Assembly: GCA_044448905.1 (NCBI GenBank)
Contig: JBIOHJ010000100.1
Coordinates: forward strand, 1-11,781
From: JBIOHJ01 sp044448905
GTDB lineage: Bacteria > Bacteroidota > Bacteroidia > AKYH767-A > OLB10
DNA length: 11,781 bases
Direction: 5' to 3'
Both the position numbers and the translations under genes were made by a program. Under the pieces are notes generated by a model. It saw only the letters and a program-made list of their open reading frames with translations, was not told the DNA's origin and did no database searches. Every line of letters begins with the position of its first letter. Positions within the stretch are counted from its first letter, which is position 1. Of the stretch, positions 7,668-11,781 are shown piece after piece.

Positions 7668-7720
7668 AGATTTTTTTTTAAGAGTTAGAAATTTGATTGA
7701 TTAAAATTATTTTGAGGACG

Positions 7721-7750
7721 CAAGATATAAAAAATATTGAATCCTCCAAA
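7721..7750 (-). promoter_or_regulatory. Putative Bacteroidota-type promoter for the tail-spike-like gene
   Basis: On the minus strand, TTTG (7750-7747), a 19-base spacer, then TATCTTG (7727-7721), a near match to TAnnTTTG that lacks one T. The start of transcription would be near 7714, giving an A/T-rich leader of about 46 bases. Position and spacing fit, and the downstream gene has its own terminator. Confidence 0.45.
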
Positions 7751-7802
7751 TCGTTGTTAATAAAAAGAAGACCGTTGTCATAATTAGAGAGGCAATTGTA
7801 AC

Positions 7803-10433
7803 TTAAAACCTTGTTGCTACCACAACAGGTTTTTTAAATTTCTTTACAGTGCCTTCGGCATTAAAAACTTCAAGATAAATAACATGTATGCCTATCCGGG
7901 CTTTTTCATTTTCATCGGTAATCCCATCCCATATAAATGAACCTTCACCCGTTCCGAGCAGTTGATTCTTAATAAGATCAATAACCAGCCTGCCTTTCGA
8001 ATCAAATATTTTAAGGTTCGCGGTATATCCCGGGGAACCAAAATGATAAAGGATGTTTACGACATCATCCATTCCGTCATTATCGGGAGAAAAAATTTCA
8101 GGAACCACGCTTACTTCGCTTCCGTCATCAATGGTTTCCGCATGCTGCGAATTTTCATAAGCGGGTGTTGCGAATCCAACAGATTCAGCAGCCGAGTGCC
8201 AGTTGGTGCTGTCTTGTGTTGCTCGGTTAAAACTTATCCGCTCCAGCGAAACTCCTTCGGGATCGTTTAATAATGGAAAATGATAATCTTCGGTATAGAA
8301 AAACTGGTCAATACGATTAAATGAGAAATCGATTATAAGAACAGTTCCGTCAACAGTACTAAGAATGCTTTCCAACCCGTCCATTATTAAAAAACCCGCA
8401 GGGTTGGTGGTATTGTATCTCGATTTTATATCAGCCGGACTTTCCGTTACTGCAACGTAATCTCCCGGGAAAAATAAATATCCTTCGGCAGAAATATTTT
8501 TAATAGTGCTGCTGTTAATTGTATCGGTTCCTTCAATTAATGCTGCAATTTTCAATTGAGATAAATCAAAAATTTTATTGCTGCGGTTATACAACTCCAC
8601 AAACGATTTGCCGTCATCTTTCGGATTAAACAAAACTTCATTTATTAAAATGTCAGAAACTGAAATTATTGAATCGGGAATTGCGAACCGTACTGTATTG
8701 TTTCCTTCAAGCGTATTACCGGCACAATCAGTAATGGATGATAAAACGGTTATATGATAAATAATTCCCTGCTGAATAGTTTGCAGGAGAGTAAGAACTG
8801 CACTTTGTACATCAGCCTGAACACTTACCGAAACCGGGTTGCCGATACTGTTATCAATTGTAAAGGATGATATAGATGCAAGCATAGTTTCATTCATCGG
8901 TTCATCAAAATAAACTTTTACATGAGTAGCATCAACAACCGATGCGCGTAATAATAATGGCGACTGTGTATCTGAAAAAATTCCGCCAACACTGTTTATA
9001 CTTCCGGGCGTTCCTCCAATTGGATTTACTGAAGCTTTCCAGTTTAATGAATTGGGGCAGGTAAAATTGGGGTCTATTTTTTCAATGCTCCAGCCTTTAC
9101 TGTCTTTTAATGGGTCATGATAAGATTCATCATTAAAAATTACTTCATCAATAAGTTGTCCCGAATTATCAAATAATTTTAAATCATCACCTGTATCGTT
9201 ATTCAGAGCCGGAAAACTTGTTGTTCCAAAAACGGCTCCAAAGGAGGTGAACAAATTTACATTTGTAGATGAGCAAAGAATAAGAAAGCTATCCGGTTTG
9301 AGTTGAATATTTCCAATGACCGCAATGGATGAGGTGCCGTCATTCAAAGTCCATCCGTTTAAATTCAAAACTTTGTTTGACCGGTTAAATATTTCAACAT
9401 ATTCTTCATCAGGCAAAGGAGTATCTATAAATGGTTCAAACAAAATTTCATTTATAACCACATCATATTTCGCAGGAATTATTGGTGCAAACCATGTAAA
9501 TGTTCCGGTGCTCGCTGTGGTAATTGCGTTCCCGCTTAAATCCTCCACATTTATAACACTCAATGTGTTTGTAATTCCGTTTACAAAGTTTGTTGCAAAT
9601 GTGAGATGAACCAAACTTATATTTCCTCCATCACGAATTGCCGATGACGGGTTTCCAATACCATTATCTACGCTATAGTTTAATTCATCTTCTGCTGATG
9701 TTTGCTCGACCGGCTCGCTGAATAAAACATCAACCTGGTTAGAGCTTATTACTGAAATAGTGGAAACGGAAGGAGGAGTAACATCAGGGGTGTAAGGAAT
9801 AATAAAGTCATCGAAATAAAAATTTGCAATATTGCTGGCAGTGTATTTACAAACCACACCAAAAAAAGAAGACGAATTATAAGTGTTGTCATTTCCTGTC
9901 ACCTGCAAAATAAAATTGGTTCCGGCAGCAGGGTCGGCAAGAATATTCCAATTTCCGGAATTATCACGCGTTACCTGGACACTGATGGTAAAAGCGCTTG
10001 AAACAAAACCACTTGTTCCGCTCGCAACAGATGTTGAAGTTGTTCCTGTTTGTTTAAAAAGTTCAATAGGATCATTCGACAAATCTTCTCCAAATTGTAA
10101 ATAATAACCGTTGAGCGGGCCTTCAAGATTTGATTGGTCAGAAACAAGATATACACGGGCATAGTTGTTTGAAGAAGGAGAAAAATTTAAATGAATAAAG
10201 AACTGCCATGTCGTATTATCTAACGTTGCAGAATTATTTCCTACGGAAAGATAGGAGATACCTGCCACAGCAGCATTAAGCTGCAACTGCTGTGCTCCAT
10301 TCACAATAAATTCCGAAGCATCCCCGCTCCATACCGGGTTATTTGTAAAATTTCCGTCAGTAAAATCTTCAGTAAGCTGCCCGAAGGTTAAGCAAGGAAT
10401 AAAAGCAAGAAGAACAAATAATTTTCTCATCAT
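7803..10433 (-). CDS. Lamin-tail-domain surface protein with duplicated Ig-like/LTD modules and FlgD-like C-terminus
   Basis: An 876-residue exported protein. The signal peptide is residues 1-19 (cut near TFG-Q). Residues 20-215 are a beta-sandwich, LamG-like (EDFTDGNF). Then come two copies of an Ig-like plus lamin-tail module. The first Ig-like domain is 218-315 (DVLFSEPVE) and the first lamin-tail domain 321-480 (VINEILFEP, EEYVEIFNRSNKVLNLNGW). The second Ig-like domain is 491-585 (VKVYFDEPM) and the second lamin-tail domain 591-760 (LINEVLFNP, FVELYNRSNKIFDL). Residues 775-876 start PEIFSPDNDGMDD and contain FIWDGITDENEKARIGIHVIYLE, a FlgD/CHU_C-like tail typical of Bacteroidota surface proteins. 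There is no type A sorting signal, so the export route (T9SS type B-like or other) is uncertain. ATG codons at 10433 and 10430 are both possible starts. Function is probably structural or adhesive; no catalytic site is visible. Confidence 0.92.
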   Translation of the reverse strand: MMRKLFVLLAFIPCLTFGQLTEDFTDGNFTNNPVWSGDASEFIVNGAQQLQLNAAVAGISYLSVGNNSATLDNTTWQFFIHLNFSPSSNNYARVYLVSDQSNLEGPLNGYYLQFGEDLSNDPIELFKQTGTTSTSVASGTSGFVSSAFTISVQVTRDNSGNWNILADPAAGTNFILQVTGNDNTYNSSSFFGVVCKYTASNIANFYFDDFIIPYTPDVTPPSVSTISVISSNQVDVLFSEPVEQTSAEDELNYSVDNGIGNPSSAIRDGGNISLVHLTFATNFVNGITNTLSVINVEDLSGNAITTASTGTFTWFAPIIPAKYDVVINEILFEPFIDTPLPDEEYVEIFNRSNKVLNLNGWTLNDGTSSIAVIGNIQLKPDSFLILCSSTNVNLFTSFGAVFGTTSFPALNNDTGDDLKLFDNSGQLIDEVIFNDESYHDPLKDSKGWSIEKIDPNFTCPNSLNWKASVNPIGGTPGSINSVGGIFSDTQSPLLLRASVVDATHVKVYFDEPMNETMLASISSFTIDNSIGNPVSVSVQADVQSAVLTLLQTIQQGIIYHITVLSSITDCAGNTLEGNNTVRFAIPDSIISVSDILINEVLFNPKDDGKSFVELYNRSNKIFDLSQLKIAALIEGTDTINSSTIKNISAEGYLFFPGDYVAVTESPADIKSRYNTTNPAGFLIMDGLESILSTVDGTVLIIDFSFNRIDQFFYTEDYHFPLLNDPEGVSLERISFNRATQDSTNWHSAAESVGFATPAYENSQHAETIDDGSEVSVVPEIFSPDNDGMDDVVNILYHFGSPGYTANLKIFDSKGRLVIDLIKNQLLGTGEGSFIWDGITDENEKARIGIHVIYLEVFNAEGTVKKFKKPVVVATRF

Positions 10434-10503
10434 TAAAATTTAACACTATTAACAGGAACTAAAAGTAGAAATAATTTTTTAATGCGGTGTTACAGCGACA
10501 GAT

Positions 10504-10956
10504 TCACAGATTTTTACTTGAACTTTCTGACTGAGTTTGTTTCGACAACACCAGGTACGAAACCAAAAGACATAACCATGCAAGCCCGTAACAAATTATA
10601 GGTGGTGGAATAGTATATCGGATTAAAATGATTTCTAAAACACCCCAAAAGACGATGTTTATCAGCATGATTTTTTTCAAAACCTGTTGGTTTACTAACT
10701 GATGCAGCAACATCAGGTTTAGTAAGGCAATAAAAAAAGTAAATAGCGAAAGCGACAAGCTTAATGCATTAACAATATCCCGCATGGAGCGTTCCATTCC
10801 TCCGAAATTAAAGTAATAATTTTTCATCAGGTCCAGCAACGTGTTTTCTTTATCGTTAGCCGGAACTTGTTCCTGAAAATGTCCGACCAAATGAAGAATG
10901 CCGGTTAAAATCAGGATAATGTTTGCTGCTTTAAAAATTCCTATTGCTTTTTTCAT
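10504..10956 (-). CDS. Small four-helix membrane protein, possibly LIC_13387-like
   Basis: A 150-residue protein with hydrophobic segments at about 7-27, 67-87, 94-112 and 118-137. A polar loop (28-66) contains HLVGHFQEQ near 22-30 and FGGMERSMRDI near 51-61. The His-Gly-His-like motif after the first helix and the RSM-type motif before the second resemble the small uncharacterised LIC_13387 family as I remember it, but this is a tentative match. The start lies 10 bases after the stop of the acetyltransferase gene on the same strand, with no terminator between them, so the two are probably co-transcribed. Its substrate or role cannot be told from sequence. Confidence 0.85.
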   Translation of the reverse strand: MKKAIGIFKAANIILILTGILHLVGHFQEQVPANDKENTLLDLMKNYYFNFGGMERSMRDIVNALSLSLSLFTFFIALLNLMLLHQLVNQQVLKKIMLINIVFWGVLEIILIRYTIPPPIICYGLAWLCLLVSYLVLSKQTQSESSSKNL

Positions 10957-10966
10957 GTGGCTAAAA

Positions 10967-11554
10967 TTATAAATAGTATCTCATTATTGGTCGTGTCGGG
11001 GAATGCCGTGCTGCTTCTTTAAACCCTGCTTTTATAAAAGCCGGAACAATGCCGGTCCATGCAAATACATCTGGCATTGGATTTTTTTTCGGCTCCACGG
11101 GATAAGCCTCTACGATTTTTGCCTTTTGTGTTTTGCAATAATCAATCACCCCCTTGAGCATTTCGACCAACAAACCTTTCCGCCTGTATCTTTTATCAAT
11201 AAAAAAACAAGTTACCGACCAAACCCGCTTTTCATCAACCCTTTTCAGCACACGCGAATTTTCGAGACGAATAAATTTTTCCCGTGGTGCAACAGCACAC
11301 CAGCTAACGGGTAAATTATTTAAGTATCCGATAACACCAGCCGGTTCTCCGGCATAAACAATTTTGCGGAATGTATTTTTATTTTTTTTACCTTTCATTT
11401 TTTCATAATCGCTGCTTTTTAAACGCCAGGTCATGCACCAGCAACCGCCACAGGCACCGCGCTCACCAAATAATTTTTCCAAATCATTCCATCTCGATTT
11501 ATCGAGTGGAAAAATCTTTAGCTTCCTGTTTTTATCAGAACTCAAATATCTCAT
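10967..11554 (-). CDS. GNAT family N-acetyltransferase
   Basis: A 195-residue cytoplasmic protein, presumably transferring acetyl from acetyl-CoA to an unidentified amine. It matches a GNAT subfamily marked by a Cys cluster after the first helix (CGGCWCMTWR, residues 35-44), GEPAGVIGYLNNLPVSWCAVAPREKF (in two parts, 69-81 and 82-93) and motif A at 114-131 (VTCFFIDKRYRRKGLLVE). The acetyl-CoA loop R-x-x-G-x-G/A is present as R124-R-K-G-L-L129, with Leu at the final small position, an odd substitution. The C-terminus (GFKEAARHSPTRPIMRYYL, 177-195) is typical of the subfamily. ATG at 11554 is preceded by AT-rich sequence and a possible promoter at 11611-11641. It is the first gene of a likely two-gene unit with the 10956-10504 membrane protein. 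Enzyme class is sure; substrate unknown. Confidence 0.9.
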   Translation of the reverse strand: MRYLSSDKNRKLKIFPLDKSRWNDLEKLFGERGACGGCWCMTWRLKSSDYEKMKGKKNKNTFRKIVYAGEPAGVIGYLNNLPVSWCAVAPREKFIRLENSRVLKRVDEKRVWSVTCFFIDKRYRRKGLLVEMLKGVIDYCKTQKAKIVEAYPVEPKKNPMPDVFAWTGIVPAFIKAGFKEAARHSPTRPIMRYYL

Positions 11555-11610
11555 GTAATTATTTGCGAAATAAAAGTAAAATATAATTCCTTCAACGAAA
11601 AATCATATAT

Positions 11611-11641
11611 CAACATTATAATGTCAGTGTTAAGCCGGCAA
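11611..11641 (-). promoter_or_regulatory. Possible promoter for the acetyltransferase / membrane protein pair
   Basis: On the minus strand, TTG (11641-11639), a 20-base spacer, then TAATGTTG (11618-11611), 7 of 8 to TAnnTTTG. A leader of about 50 bases would precede the ATG at 11554. It overlaps a perfect 12-bp palindrome, ACATTATAATGT (11613-11624), which could be an operator. Evidence is consensus matching by eye only. Confidence 0.3.
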
Positions 11642-11673
11642 CGAAATATTCATGATAAAATGCCTTGACTGAC

Positions 11674-11703
11674 TTGCATTTTTATTAAACCTATCTATAT
11701 TTG
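11674..11703 (+). promoter_or_regulatory. Strong Bacteroidota-type promoter facing the right edge
   Basis: TTG (11674-11676), a 19-base spacer, and TATATTTG (11696-11703), an exact match to TAnnTTTG. Transcription would begin near 11709. It faces away from the acetyltransferase gene, so 11555-11721 is a divergent regulatory region of 167 bases with no gene in it. Confidence 0.6.
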
Positions 11704-11721
11704 CACCCTTAAAATTAAATC

Positions 11722-11781
11722 ATGGGAGTTTATCCGTCAGCTGACGGATGGTTAAGAGCACTCCGATTAACATCGGAGGGG
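11722..11781 (+). CDS. Start of a possible gene running off the right edge, hairpin-rich
   Basis: From the ATG at 11722 the frame is open for all 20 codons to the edge (MGVYPSADGW...). The ATG follows an A/T-rich stretch and lies about 13 bases after the predicted transcription start, which suits a Bacteroidota gene. However, the same bases fold into two strong hairpins (11732-11749 and 11761-11778), so they may instead be an RNA leader, a structured RNA or a dispersed palindromic repeat. I do not recognise the peptide. Too little is visible to decide. Confidence 0.3.
   Translation, partial: MGVYPSADGWLRALRLTSEG
11732..11778 (+). repeat. Two adjacent hairpins downstream of the right-edge promoter
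   Basis: The first is the perfect 18-bp palindrome ATCCGTCAGCTGACGGAT (11732-11749). The second is CTCCGAT (11761-11767) and ATCGGAG (11772-11778) with the 4-base loop TAAC. In addition GGAGT (11725-11729) can pair with ACTCC (11760-11764), which would exclude the second hairpin. No U run is visible before the window ends. Confidence 0.8.

Noticed and set aside
10441..10492. TAACAC/GTGTTA inverted repeat upstream of the lamin-tail gene
   Set aside because: Only 6 bp with a 40-base spacer; expected by chance.
11722..11781. tRNA-like start (GGTTAAGAGCA D-arm-like string and CTCCG/CGGAG stem)
   Set aside because: The anticodon loop would have 8 or 6 bases instead of 7, the GAGC arm has no GCTC partner in the right place, and the acceptor 3' side is outside the window.

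Overview
The window looks like chromosome of a Bacteroidota bacterium (Chitinophagales, Sphingobacteriales or Flavobacteriales-like). Three proteins end in type A sorting domains of the type IX secretion system (T9SS). A fourth is a lamin-tail-domain protein of a type typical of this phylum. Start sites are AT-rich with no Shine-Dalgarno, and several promoter matches follow the Bacteroidota pattern TTG/TTTG, about 20 bases, TAnnTTTG. No rRNA, tRNA, CRISPR array, insertion sequence or phage gene is visible, and no gap without a gene exceeds about 170 bases.

Layout. At the left edge, a plus-strand gene that enters from outside (2-1534) encodes an Asp-box beta-propeller with a T9SS tail. A small plus-strand membrane protein of unknown function follows (1634-2203). 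It converges, one base apart, with a long run of six minus-strand genes. Going leftwards from the right these are a GNAT-type acetyltransferase (11554-10967), a four-helix membrane protein 10 bases behind it (10956-10504), a lamin-tail/Ig-like surface protein (10433-7803), a tail-spike-like protein with an intramolecular chaperone (Peptidase S74) domain and a T9SS tail (7667-6312), a full-length vitamin K-dependent gamma-carboxylase homologue (6226-4856), and a leucine-rich-repeat T9SS protein (4760-2205). A strong terminator at 6257-6291 separates the tail-spike-like gene from the carboxylase homologue. At the right edge a convincing plus-strand promoter drives something that begins with two strong hairpins; only 60 bases of it are visible.

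Taken together, this is mainly a cluster of exported or cell-surface proteins: beta-propeller, LRR, tail-spike and lamin-tail modules. An integral membrane enzyme of the gamma-carboxylase family sits among them. The sequence does not show that these proteins work in one pathway. Four large exported proteins beside a possible protein-modifying membrane enzyme is the most suggestive association. All family assignments come from reading motifs by eye, without database searches.
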